A stretch of DNA of 64,000 bases from Halanaerobium saccharolyticum (GCF_003259895.1 NZ_QLME01000001.1:218819-282818), one strand, 5' to 3'; numbered from the stretch's first letter, positions 1 to 8,072 are shown. The notes: generated by a model not told the origin, from the sequence alone. A program made the numbers and translations.

Positions 1-70
1 TTTCTTCTGCAGTTTAATTGATAATCATTGAATTTTAAAGTATAATTAATTAAAGCTGGAGGTGTCAAAG

Positions 71-1663
71 ATGAAGGATATTACTGTTTCAAAAGCGAAT
101 TTTGAAGAAATAATAAAAGATGATTTTATTTATGTAGATAAAACCGAGTTTTTATATAAAATTATAAGTAGTAGAGAACCATACTTTTTTCTCTCTCGAC
201 CGCGACGCTTTGGCAAAACTCTTTTTGTAGATACTCTAGAAAAATTCTATCAGGGTAAAAAAGAACTTTTTGAAGGGCTTTATATCTTTAATCAAGATTG
301 GAATTGGGAAGAACATCCGATTATTAGACTGGATTTTAATATGATACCTTCAGAAAACAGAGAAGTTTTAAATAAAAGTTTACAAAAGATTTTTAGTAAA
401 ATTGCTGCCAGATATAATATCGACCTAATAGTTGAAGAAGCATACTATATGTTTCCAGAGTTAATAGAAAAGCTTTATAATAAATTTGATCAGGATGTTG
501 TCATTTTAATCGATGAATATGATAAACCTATAATTTCTAATCTTAAGTCTCCTTTAAAAGAAAACAACGCTAATTTTAAAGTTATAGACGAAAATCAGGA
601 TTATCTTAAAATGCTTTATGACTATTTAAAACCACTTGAAGGCTACTTAGAAAAGGTTTTTATTACAGGTGTATCTAAGTTCAGTAAGTTATCTATATTT
701 TCAACTTTAAATAATTTATTTGAAATTGATCAGGAAAGTAAATTTGCTGAAATAATGGGTTATACTGAAGCAGAATTAAATAAATATTTTAAACCACATT
801 TTGCTAAACTCGCAGAAAAAAATGGTTTAACTATCTCAGAATGCAGAAAAAAATTCAAGCAAATGTATAATGGTTTTCGATTTACAGAAAAAGATAGTAG
901 AGTTTATAATCCTTTTTCAGTCGGCTCCGCTTTAAAAAATACTAGATTTGATAATTACTGGTTTAAAAGTGGGACCCCTACTTTCCTAATAGAATTAATT
1001 AAGAAAGAAAATTTTCAGATTACTAATTTAAACAATCTGGAAGTTAATAAAAGTAAGTTAGATGCGACTGATATTAAAAAACTTAAACTTATTCCCTTAT
1101 TATTCCAAACTGGATATTTAACAATTAAAAAAATTAAAAACAAAGAAATTTATAAACTTGGTTATCCTAATCTAGAAATTGAAAAAAGTTTAACTCAAAA
1201 TATTTTAGATGAATTTACTAATGAAAAAATTGAATTACCCCTTATCTACTATATTAAAAAATCACTTATAAATAAAAATCTCGAAAAATTTATAGAACAG
1301 ATGAAATCAATATTTGCAGGCCTGGTTAATATTAATATTCCAAAATCTCTTCAAGAACGAGAAGCTTATTACAACAGCCTCTTTTATCTGATAACTACCC
1401 TATTAACAGATAACAATTTAAATGTTTACTCAGAAGTTCTAACATCTGAAGGAAGAATTGATAGCATAATTGAAACTGACACTAATATTTATATTATAGA
1501 ATTTAAGGCAAATCAAGATGCTGAGATAGCTTTACAGCAAATAAAAGATGAAAATTATGCTGAGAGGTTTAAAATTAAAGACAAGAAATTAGTTTTAATT
1601 GGCATCAATTTCGACACTGGAAAAAGAAATATAAAAGATATTAAAATTGAAGAAATAGATTAA
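71..1663 (+). CDS. AAA-ATPase-like / PD-(D/E)XK nuclease family protein (copy 1, intact)
   Basis: Protein of the PF09820 (AAA-ATPase-like) plus PF08011 (PD-(D/E)XK) type. Visible parts: an N-terminal segment with YVDKTEF, a Walker A-like RPRRFGKT around residues 43-50, a Walker B-like VVILIDEYDKP around residue 145, and a C-terminal nuclease-like module with GRID...IIEFKA, giving the D and ExK residues. The ATG at 71 is preferred over the GTG at 62 because GGAGG (58-62) sits 8 nt before it. The family is multicopy in some anaerobes and its role is not established; defence or mobile-element functions are conjecture. It shares its layout with the broken copy at 5260 and belongs to a different subgroup from the copies at 17917 and 52343. 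Confidence 0.85.
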   Translation: MKDITVSKANFEEIIKDDFIYVDKTEFLYKIISSREPYFFLSRPRRFGKTLFVDTLEKFYQGKKELFEGLYIFNQDWNWEEHPIIRLDFNMIPSENREVLNKSLQKIFSKIAARYNIDLIVEEAYYMFPELIEKLYNKFDQDVVILIDEYDKPIISNLKSPLKENNANFKVIDENQDYLKMLYDYLKPLEGYLEKVFITGVSKFSKLSIFSTLNNLFEIDQESKFAEIMGYTEAELNKYFKPHFAKLAEKNGLTISECRKKFKQMYNGFRFTEKDSRVYNPFSVGSALKNTRFDNYWFKSGTPTFLIELIKKENFQITNLNNLEVNKSKLDATDIKKLKLIPLLFQTGYLTIKKIKNKEIYKLGYPNLEIEKSLTQNILDEFTNEKIELPLIYYIKKSLINKNLEKFIEQMKSIFAGLVNINIPKSLQEREAYYNSLFYLITTLLTDNNLNVYSEVLTSEGRIDSIIETDTNIYIIEFKANQDAEIALQQIKDENYAERFKIKDKKLVLIGINFDTGKRNIKDIKIEEID

Positions 1664-1666
1664 ATT

Positions 1667-1694
1667 AGAGCAGAACATTCTGCTCTTTTCTTTT
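1667..1694 (+). terminator. Rho-independent terminator of the first AAA-ATPase-like gene
   Basis: An 8-bp perfect stem AGAGCAGA/TCTGCTCT with loop ACAT is followed by a T-rich tail, 3 nt after the stop codon. Confidence 0.85.
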
Positions 1695-1821
1695 TATTAA
1701 ACCTACTCATTTAGTATATTTTTAAACTCTTCCTGAATGTCCCCACGAAATATTATTAAGTCCATTATAATCTATAATTTTATATTCATACTCAATGATC
1801 TTTTTGTATTTCTATCATTAA

Positions 1822-1862
1822 AACAAAAAGAGAGCAGTATATTGCTTATAATAACCGCTCTC
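1822..1862 (-). terminator. Terminator of the UPF0175-YgiT gene
   Basis: GAGAGC (1830-1835) pairs with GCTCTC (1857-1862). On the minus strand the hairpin is followed by a T-rich tail (complement of 1822-1829). Confidence 0.7.
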
Positions 1863-1884
1863 AGTCATATGTCATATTAAATTA

Positions 1885-2361
1885 CTAAGCCACTAAATCG
1901 AAATAGTTAATAATTATTACTTCAGCAGCATTTTCTCTATAACTATCAATAATCTTTTCAACTTCTAAAGCAACATCCTGCTCTAAATAATATTCGCCAC
2001 ATTGTTTACAAACATTAGCAGGAACATTTTTAATAATAATAATGAAATTATCAAGATCAGCAATATGATTTGCATTTCCTATTTCTAAATCACCTTTGCA
2101 GATTGAACAATTTCCCAAATCCTTTTTCAGTTCATCCAGATCATCAATATTAAAAATAGAAATATTCTGACTTCCTAAGTGTTTAATGAAATCCTCTTCT
2201 GTCATTTCGGCAAGTTCAGCACTTTGGCCTATGGACAATTTTCTCTCTTTAAAATATTTAACTGCCAGGGTTCTTTTCATTTCTTTAATAACTTCATCTT
2301 CATCCAGGCGTAAACTCAAAAATATTTCTTCGGGCAATTCAATCTCTATTTTGAGACTCAT
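1885..2361 (-). CDS. UPF0175-type domain fused to a YgiT/MqsA-type zinc finger
   Basis: 158-residue protein in two parts. Residues 1-65 look like UPF0175 (PF03683), a small helical DNA-binding family often acting as antitoxins (IELPEEIFLSLRLDEDEV..., SIGQSAELAEMTEEDF). Residues 80-150 carry CSIC...CKQCGEYY, the two CxxC pairs of a YgiT-type zinc finger as in the N-terminus of MqsA antitoxins. RBS AAGGGG lies 8 nt before the ATG. No obvious partner toxin is adjacent: the upstream gene is divergent and the next downstream gene is convergent. The likely role is a DNA-binding antitoxin or regulator; the fusion itself is seen, the function is inferred. Confidence 0.75.
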   Translation of the reverse strand: MSLKIEIELPEEIFLSLRLDEDEVIKEMKRTLAVKYFKERKLSIGQSAELAEMTEEDFIKHLGSQNISIFNIDDLDELKKDLGNCSICKGDLEIGNANHIADLDNFIIIIKNVPANVCKQCGEYYLEQDVALEVEKIIDSYRENAAEVIIINYFDLVA

Positions 2362-2456
2362 AATTATTTCCCCTTTTAATGGATCTTTTAAGCCAAAGCT
2401 ATTATACTGATATTATATCATTCTAAATATAATTAATAAAGAAAGGATAATCTCAA

Positions 2457-2645
2457 ATGAAAAGAATGAGCAGCAAAGAAATTAAAGAGGCAATAGAAAA
2501 TGTCAGAGCATCATTGGCTGTAGAAAATATTGAAGTGGATGAACTTAGTATAATCATCGGAGAAAAATATTTGAAGGGAGAAATATCAAGTAAAGAAGCA
2601 ATCACTAGTATAACTGAGCATATAAAAGCCAAACAGTCAGATTAA
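2457..2645 (+). CDS. VbhA-like Fic antitoxin (small, apparently orphan)
   Basis: 62-residue helical protein resembling the VbhA antitoxin family that blocks Fic AMP-transferases. The inhibitory motif (S/T)xxxE(G/N) is present as SLAVEN near residues 19-24. In known systems the fic gene follows directly; here the next gene is convergent and its stop codon overlaps this one (2642-2645). The only fic in the window, at 3712, is broken and has its own internal inhibitory motif. The gene is therefore probably left over from a lost VbhA/VbhT-type pair. RBS AAAGGA upstream. Confidence 0.65.
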   Translation: MKRMSSKEIKEAIENVRASLAVENIEVDELSIIIGEKYLKGEISSKEAITSITEHIKAKQSD

Positions 2646-3097
2646 GCATTAATTGTTAAATAAATTCTATCAATATTAGTGGCAAATCTATGCTTATATC
2701 CATTTTGATATTTATCCAGATATTTTTGTGCTTTTTCAACAATCTCTTTTTCATTTTTTTTAATCACATTTTCAATTAATTTATAATGTTTGTTGCCTTC
2801 TATATTGAATTTTTCCAGGTAAATTCTTTTAATTGGAAACATTTTCAAAAAGTGTATTGCATGAATTCTATTGTTCTTTGTAGTTGAACGCGGCGGCAGT
2901 GAAAAATACTCAGATTTTGGAAGATGATTTTGAAGATTTGATCTTAATGGAACAGCAAAATCATGCCTGGAATTGTTATATTTTAATTTTAGTATTATTA
3001 AATGAGGACGATTATTTTTATTATATAATAGCTCTTCATCAAAAGCGCATAAATCAAAAAAATCATCCGAGATTGATGCCAGAAACATATAATTCAA
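2642..3097 (-). CDS. ToxN/AbiQ/TenpN/CptN-like endoribonuclease toxin (type III TA candidate)
   Basis: 151-residue protein with the layout of type III toxin-antitoxin endoribonucleases: an N-terminal strand region (FLASISDDFFDL), a central PHLIILKL then FAVPLRSN block, SLPPRSTTKNNR, HAIHFLKMFPI, and a helical C-terminus. Toxins of this type cleave RNA and are neutralised by an upstream repeat RNA in the same transcript. Immediately upstream on the same strand lie a consensus sigma-70 promoter, two direct repeats and a terminator, the order expected for such loci. The start is TTG (3097) or ATG (3088); a TAA lies directly upstream in frame. The GGAGG at 3112-3116 is also the 3' arm of the terminator stem. 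Family assignment is from motif memory; the subfamily is undecided. Confidence 0.75.
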   Translation of the reverse strand: MNYMFLASISDDFFDLCAFDEELLYNKNNRPHLIILKLKYNNSRHDFAVPLRSNLQNHLPKSEYFSLPPRSTTKNNRIHAIHFLKMFPIKRIYLEKFNIEGNKHYKLIENVIKKNEKEIVEKAQKYLDKYQNGYKHRFATNIDRIYLTINA

Positions 3098-3101
3098 CTT
3101 T

Positions 3102-3117
3102 TAAAAAAAATCCTCCT
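3102..3117 (-). terminator. Terminator between antitoxin RNA and toxin gene
   Basis: On the minus strand CCTCC-ATTAA-GGAGG is followed by A and then eight T. In type III loci a leaky terminator here sets the RNA:toxin ratio. Its GGAGG arm is also the only Shine-Dalgarno sequence near the toxin start, so terminator folding could hide it. Confidence 0.8.
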
Positions 3118-3140
3118 TAATGGAGGAATACAATTGAGTA

Positions 3141-3182
3141 GTATTCTCTCTTTTAAAGTTTTCCGCTACTCTCGGGAAACTA
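3141..3182 (-). repeat. Direct repeat unit 2 of the putative antitoxin RNA
   Basis: Toxin-proximal copy of the 42-bp repeat. All seven differences from the other copy lie outside the hairpin stem. Confidence 0.8.
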
Positions 3183-3261
3183 ATTGCTTTGTTTTGGTTT
3201 ATAAAATGATATTATTTTTTACGACCCCGTCATTTGCGTAGGTCAACCATACACCTAAGCA

Positions 3262-3303
3262 ATATTCTCTGTTTTTCAGTTTTCCGTTGCTTTCGGGAAA
3301 CTA
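3262..3303 (-). repeat. Direct repeat unit 1 of the putative antitoxin RNA
   Basis: Promoter-proximal copy of the 42-bp repeat. It begins within about 10 nt of the predicted transcription start. Confidence 0.8.
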
Positions 3304-3315
3304 CCTTATATATTA

Positions 3316-3344
3316 ATTATATACCTTAAATTTGACTATGTCAA
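3316..3344 (-). promoter_or_regulatory. Consensus sigma-70/SigA promoter of the antitoxin RNA
   Basis: Minus strand TTGACA (3344-3339), a 17-nt spacer, then TATAAT (3321-3316). Both hexamers and the spacing match the consensus exactly, as expected for a highly transcribed antitoxin RNA. Confidence 0.85.
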
Positions 3345-3456
3345 TGGTTCCATCAGGCGTTCCATCAGGCGAAAGCCAGGTAAAAACAGCTTAAATTCTG
3401 CCGTTGATTACAACTACGTGTCATAATATAATTATATAAGTGAAGATGTGATACTA

Positions 3457-3697
3457 ATGAAAAAGAAACTCACTTTAAGTATTAATGACGATCTTATAGA
3501 TTTTGCTCATAATTTTTCAAAAAAAAACCAATCAGTCTATTTCCCATATTGTAGAAGAATATTTAGCTGAATTAAAAAAGCAGCAGGAAAAAGGGACTAA
3601 AGAACAGAAATTAGATAAAAGAATAGAAAAACTATATGGTGCCTTTGAAGATGAACCTATTCCGGATAAAAAAGATTTAAAGATTTCAGATATCTAA
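3457..3697 (+). pseudogene. DUF6364-like antitoxin, frameshifted in a run of nine A
   Basis: The ATG at 3457 begins MKKKLTLSINDDLIDFAHNF, typical of DUF6364-type ribbon-helix-helix antitoxins. At the A9 run (3519-3527) the frame is lost. With one A fewer it continues SKKTNQSISHIVEEYL to a stop at 3695-3697. The downstream frame has only a TTG start without a proper RBS. It precedes the broken fic gene by 14 nt, suggesting a former two-gene unit. An assembly error or transcriptional slippage at the homopolymer could restore the product. Confidence 0.7.
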
Positions 3698-3711
3698 GGA
3701 GGACCTTAATA

Positions 3712-4443
3712 ATGTTTGATACTATTGATCAGAAAAAGAGAAAAATGGATGAAAAGAGCCCACTACCAAAAAACACTTTAAAAAGCTTAAGAGAAAAACT
3801 CCTTTTGGAATGGATATATAATTCAAATGCACTTGAAGGTAACACTTTAACCTTATCAGAAACAAAAGTAGTGCTGGAGGATGGTATAACAATTGGTGGA
3901 AAAACATTAAAGGAACATTTAGAAGTTGTAAATCATAAAGAAGCTATTAATTATATGGAGGATATTATAAATAAAAATGAGAAACTTTCAGAAAGACAAA
4001 TTAAAAATATACACTATCTAATACTTAAAGGCATAGATGATGAAAATGCAGGTAAATACAGAAATGAAAAAGTAGTAATAAGTGGCGCGGAGCATGTTCC
4101 TCCTGCACCTGTTTTTATTCACGATCAAATGGAAGGACTAATTAATTGATATTATGATAAAGGCTCAACTTTTCATACTATAGAAAGAGCTGCCAGATTA
4201 GACACTGATTTTGTTAAAATACATCCATTTATTGATGGAAACGGTAGAACAGCCAGGATATTATTGAATTTTGAGTTAATAAAAGCTGGTTATCAAATAA
4301 TCATTATCAGAAATGAAGATAGAGTTAAATATTATGAAAGCTTAGATATAGCTCATACTACTGACGACTATAGTGACTTCATTGACTTAGTATCTGCATC
4401 TTTAAATAGAAGTTTAGACATCTATTTAGATATAATTAGTTAA
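3712..4443 (+). pseudogene. Fic family AMP-transferase interrupted by an in-frame TGA
   Basis: 243 codons in one frame with a single internal stop, TGA at 4147-4149, where related proteins would be expected to have Trp (LIN-W-YYDKG). Upstream is the inhibitory motif SNALEG (about residues 36-41). Downstream is the intact catalytic motif HPFIDGNGRTAR around residues 173-184. The first 145 codons would give a protein without an active site. RBS AGGAGG lies before the ATG. A single TGG-to-TGA change explains the state. The end overlaps the convergent regulator at 4440. Confidence 0.85.
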
Positions 4444-4949
4444 ATAAAGATATTTACCGGTTCTAGATGCTCCACCTTTAAATCCGGATCCCAGTGCAGA
4501 AGCAGACTCTCCTCTTTATTAATCCGGGACAGCTCTTCTTCTGCAGTAAATACTTCAAACTCCAAATTATTTTCCCTTAAGACTAAAGAAACTAGATCCA
4601 GAATCTCATCTTCCTGTTGATCACTGTAGAGATAAAGATCTTTATCCTCTTTTTCAGCCCTAGCTGCCAATTTAAGCACCTCAGCCTCAATTTCTTTGAT
4701 TGCCTGATAAGATTTTTTAACATATCTAATAGTCTTTTTAGTTTTTTCTTTAATACCAGCCGGGGTTAAGATGTATTTAATATTCCGGGAATTAAGCCTT
4801 TCAATTTTAATCAGACCCTTTTTAGCACACTTTTTAAGCAGGGTATTAACCAGACCTAAAGAAATACCGGCCTCTTTTGCTATTTCCCGCTGAGAAGGAC
4901 TATCTTTGCTGTTTAATATATTTAAAATATCTGTTATTTTTTCTTCCAT
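4440..4949 (-). CDS. Winged helix-turn-helix transcriptional regulator
   Basis: 169 residues. The N-terminal 70 form a winged HTH (SPSQREIAKEAGISLGLVNT then KKGLIKIERLNSRNIKYILT), like MarR/EPS-associated regulators. Residues 75-115 are a charged helix, probably for dimerisation. The C-terminal part is acidic and unassigned (YLYSDQQEDEILDLVSLVL). The target is unknown. It is convergent with, and overlaps by 4 bp, the fic pseudogene. Confidence 0.7.
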   Translation of the reverse strand: MEEKITDILNILNSKDSPSQREIAKEAGISLGLVNTLLKKCAKKGLIKIERLNSRNIKYILTPAGIKEKTKKTIRYVKKSYQAIKEIEAEVLKLAARAEKEDKDLYLYSDQQEDEILDLVSLVLRENNLEFEVFTAEEELSRINKEESLLLHWDPDLKVEHLEPVNIFI

Positions 4950-5062
4950 ATTAACGACTCCTGATCTTTTATTACTGCTTTTTTAAAGTCTTCTTTTTTT
5001 GCAAATTTTTTTAACCCACTATAAGTGATAATATCAACTTTAAATATATTATATCACCTACT

Positions 5063-5245
5063 GTGAAAATTATAAATATAAAAATTGAATTTAAGCCAAT
5101 ATTAAAAATCAATATAGGGAGTCTTAATTGTGATTTTTGTCAAAACCGACTTGATATAATCCTTTGCGAAAGTCAACTTGACCAAAAATTATCATCAATA
5201 TATGATGAACACAAAGATGTCTTAGATGCTTTGGATAATCAATAG
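5063..5245 (+). CDS. Hypothetical small protein (doubtful)
   Basis: 60-codon frame with a GTG start and no visible ribosome-binding site. It contains one CDFC pair and an acidic C-terminus. It ends 14 bp before the ATG of the AAA-ATPase-like pseudogene. It may be a chance frame or a gene remnant; no family is recognised. Confidence 0.25.
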   Translation: MKIINIKIEFKPILKINIGSLNCDFCQNRLDIILCESQLDQKLSSIYDEHKDVLDALDNQ

Positions 5246-5259
5246 ATGGAGGTAAACTA

Positions 5260-6819
5260 ATGCAAGATTTAGTAACTGACCGGGCTCATTTTAAGTCAAT
5301 TATAGAAAGCAATTCTTTATATATCGACAAAACAGAGTTTGTCTACAAAATCGCCAGCAGTAAGGAAAAGTTTTTTCTGCTCAACCGTCCCCGCCGTTTT
5401 GGCAAGTCATTATTTGTTAATACCCTAAAGAGTTTCTAGCAGGGTGAAAAAAATCTTTTTACCGGCTTAGATATCTATAATCAGGACTGGCAGTGGGAGG
5501 AATATCCAGTTATCCACCTTGATTTTTGTGCTGTTGTCGCAATAAACACAGAAAGCCTGGATAAATCAATGGGCTATTCCTTAGAGAGTGCAGCAAAAAA
5601 ATATAATCTAAAACTTGAAACCGATACAGCTCCCAGGATGTTAAAAAACCTAATCCTAAAATTATATCAAAAATTTGATAAAAAAGTTGTGATTCTAATT
5701 GATGAATATGATAAGCCCGTATTTGCAAGTCTGATTGATTCTTACAGCTATCAATTTGATTTTGAAAAATACAGCAGATTTCAAAAATCACTAAAATCCT
5801 TTTATCAAAATTTAGAAGAGCTCGCAGAGTATCTGGAAAAAGTTTATCTAACCGGTATTATTAAATTTGGCAGCAGTTCAATTTTTCCTGATTCAATTAA
5901 CTTAGTTGAACTGGATCAGGATCCTGAATTTGCAGAGCTGCCCGGATTTACCGAAGCAGAATTAGACGAGTATTTAACTCCTTATTTTTCCAAACTTAAA
6001 GCCAAATATGAACTTACAACAAGAGAAGCAAAAAAAACTTTTAAAGAGCATTACTTCGGCTACCGCTTTACCGAAAAAAATATTAAGGTTTATAATCCTT
6101 TTGCAGCAGCAAGAGTTTTAGATTTTGGTTCTTTTGATAATCACTGGTTTAACAGCGGCTCACCTAAATTATTGTTCCATCTTATTCAGAGAAAAGATTT
6201 TAGTATTACAAAGTTTGAAGATTTAAGAGTGGAAAAAAGCAAACTGAATCCGTCCAGCATCAAAGAGTTAACACTTATTCCTTTTATGTATCAGACCGGA
6301 TATTTAACGATTAAGGAAATTTCAGCTGAGGGTTTAGTTAAATTGAGTTTTCCGAACTTTGAGGTGGAAAGCAATTTTTTAATTAATTTGCTGGATTTTA
6401 TGACTGAAGACAAAATTAATACTGTCGACATCTACTATTTAAGAAAATCTCTTGTTCAAAATGATAAGCAGCAGTTTAAAAAATATCTCAATTCAATAAT
6501 TGATGATCTGAAAGAAGTGGAAATTAATGAGTCAGAATCAGTTAAAGAATTCTACCAGCAAATTTTCTATTTAATTGCAAAAGCTCTAAGCAGTCTCTAT
6601 CTAAAAATATCTTCCCAAATATTAAACACTGAAGAATCAGTAGAATTTAAAGCAAAAACCGAGGATAATCATTTTCTGCTTTCTTTTCACTATGGGCAGG
6701 ATGAAGAAACATTTAGGCAGCTTAAAGCAGAATCTGAAACTGAAAAGGATTCTACTTATATTTCAATAAATTTTGATCTTCAACAAAGAGAACTGGCTGA
6801 GGTTGAGATTAAAAGTTAA
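5260..6819 (+). pseudogene. AAA-ATPase-like family protein (copy 2), in-frame TAG and decayed nuclease
   Basis: The ATG at 5260, with GGAGG 7 nt upstream, opens MQDLVTDRAHFKSIIESNSL and reaches the Walker A-like RPRRFGKS. The frame then meets TAG at 5437-5439 where copy 1 has Tyr (TLEKFYQG against TLKSF*QG). The same frame is open to 6819. The remainder keeps the IDEYDKP Walker B-like motif. The C-terminal nuclease module has lost the D...ExK residues: copy 1 GRID...IIEFKA corresponds to ESVEFKAKTEDNHFLLSF here. The gene is thus broken, and its product would probably have been nuclease-dead even before the stop. Confidence 0.85.
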
Positions 6820-8072
6820 TTCGTTAATTTCTCCCAGAAGCCGACTACTTTGTAACCAAAAAATTCAGGGTAGATTCTTTCTTCTATTACAGCATCATTA
6901 ATCTTTTTAATAGCCTGATAGTCATCTGCTTCCAGCATCTCTTTGACTTCCTTCCTATAGCTGGAGAAAATATAATCCAGAGCTTTGATAGAATAATTAG
7001 CCTCTAAAAAATCTTTAGTTGCTTCAGCCAGTAAAATGATCACCTCATCAGAAATTGTTTCAACAGTTTCTGCTTTAAAATATCTGTTAACCCTCTGTTC
7101 AGTTAAATCTTTGTCTAAATCTAAAAATAAATTAACCAGAAGACAGTATTTTGTCAGGTCATGCAGAACTTTATAGATCTCGGGATATTTTCTGAGAATA
7201 AATCTATTATCCAGTATCACATCTCCAATGTTAATATAGACTTTCTCATACAATTTTGTCAGCTCATAGTTTTGAACTTCTCGATTGGCCTGAGCGATCA
7301 TTTGAGCTGCTGGAATATTTTTCTCACCCATAATTTCTATTTCTTTGTTCAGCTCTTTTTCTAATTCTCGGCGCTCAAGATTAAAATCATCCCTATTATC
7401 AAAACTTTTAAAAAAGGCTTCATTGTTCTGATATCCGTAAATACATGGTGGATCATATATGGTATCGTAAAAGCCCTTAATCTGAAGCTCATTTTCTCTA
7501 ACAAAATTGGCAGCATTTTTAATTAAGGCTATAAAGAAAAACTCAATGATTTCAATCTCAAACTCTGATAATTCTGCTGGATTATCCTGTTCTTGCTTGT
7601 TAAAAATATGAAAATTCAAACCACCTTTAATATCAAGAATTGAAAACAAAAAAATCTCATCCTGATACTCATCTATCTCTTTGGGTTTAATTTCAAAAAT
7701 ATATCTAAAACTACCCTTATAATTATCAGTACTTAAAGCATCTCCAAAAAAATATTTCAGAAAAGTTCTAATCTCTGGTATGCCCAGAATATCATATTTT
7801 CTGTAATATCTTTCAAAATCACTTATAATATTCGACTGATCAAGTATAGAATCAAAAAATGGTTTATAATTAGCCGCACTGTATTTGGAAATTGAATCTC
7901 CTTTCAATACTCTAAATTCATAGTTTCCCTGCCCACTCTTAATCTGAAAATTATCCTGCTGCTTAATATAATCCTCTACCTCTGATTTTCTTAAATCCAG
8001 CAGACTGGAAATCTTATCGACTGACATTCCTTCCAAAAAATAAAGCTTTTGAGATAGTGTTTTCTTTTCCAT
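6816..8072 (-). CDS. Hypothetical protein with N-terminal HTH-like segment
   Basis: 418 residues, no family recognised. Residues 10-40 (LYFLEGMSVDKISSLLDLRK) could form a helix-turn-helix like those that detect short sequence repeats. The rest is soluble and acidic, with a strand-rich middle (YKGSFRYIFEIKP, IFLFSILDIKGGLNFHIF) and a helical C-terminal half. RBS GGGGG lies 5 nt before the ATG. Its stop region overlaps the end of the convergent AAA-ATPase-like pseudogene by 4 bp. It stands alone in its transcription unit. Confidence 0.55.
   Translation of the reverse strand: MEKKTLSQKLYFLEGMSVDKISSLLDLRKSEVEDYIKQQDNFQIKSGQGNYEFRVLKGDSISKYSAANYKPFFDSILDQSNIISDFERYYRKYDILGIPEIRTFLKYFFGDALSTDNYKGSFRYIFEIKPKEIDEYQDEIFLFSILDIKGGLNFHIFNKQEQDNPAELSEFEIEIIEFFFIALIKNAANFVRENELQIKGFYDTIYDPPCIYGYQNNEAFFKSFDNRDDFNLERRELEKELNKEIEIMGEKNIPAAQMIAQANREVQNYELTKLYEKVYINIGDVILDNRFILRKYPEIYKVLHDLTKYCLLVNLFLDLDKDLTEQRVNRYFKAETVETISDEVIILLAEATKDFLEANYSIKALDYIFSSYRKEVKEMLEADDYQAIKKINDAVIEERIYPEFFGYKVVGFWEKLTN

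Larger units (their letters stand above)
3102..3309 (-). ncRNA. Putative type III antitoxin RNA (repeat RNA, about 205 nt)
   Basis: Transcript inferred on the minus strand from the promoter at 3316-3344 to the terminator at 3102-3117. It contains two direct repeats of 42 bp, 3262-3303 and 3141-3182, identical at 35 of 42 positions and 121 bp apart. Each holds an 8-bp hairpin (GTTTTCCG/CGGGAAAC on the plus strand) whose stem is unchanged while the 7-nt loop varies (TTGCTTT against CTACTCT). A third hairpin, GACC...GGTC around 3223-3244, lies between them. In known systems the toxin cuts such RNA into repeat units that bind it. Repeat number and spacing here differ from the usual tight tandem arrays. 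Confidence 0.65.

Noticed and set aside
3141-3303. The 42-bp repeats as a CRISPR array
   Set aside because: Only two copies, 79 bp apart, no cas genes nearby, and the promoter-repeat-terminator-toxin order fits a type III TA locus.
3347-3370. Tandem GTTCCATCAGGC twice as a repeat array or operator
   Set aside because: Only two copies of 12 bp upstream of the antitoxin-RNA promoter; too short to claim a function.
4147-5439. In-frame TGA (fic) and TAG (AAA-ATPase-like) as programmed recoding or an altered code
   Set aside because: The codons differ, one replaces a likely Trp and one a Tyr, no selenocysteine-type structure was seen, and intact genes in the window use both as ordinary stops. 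Simple decay fits better.
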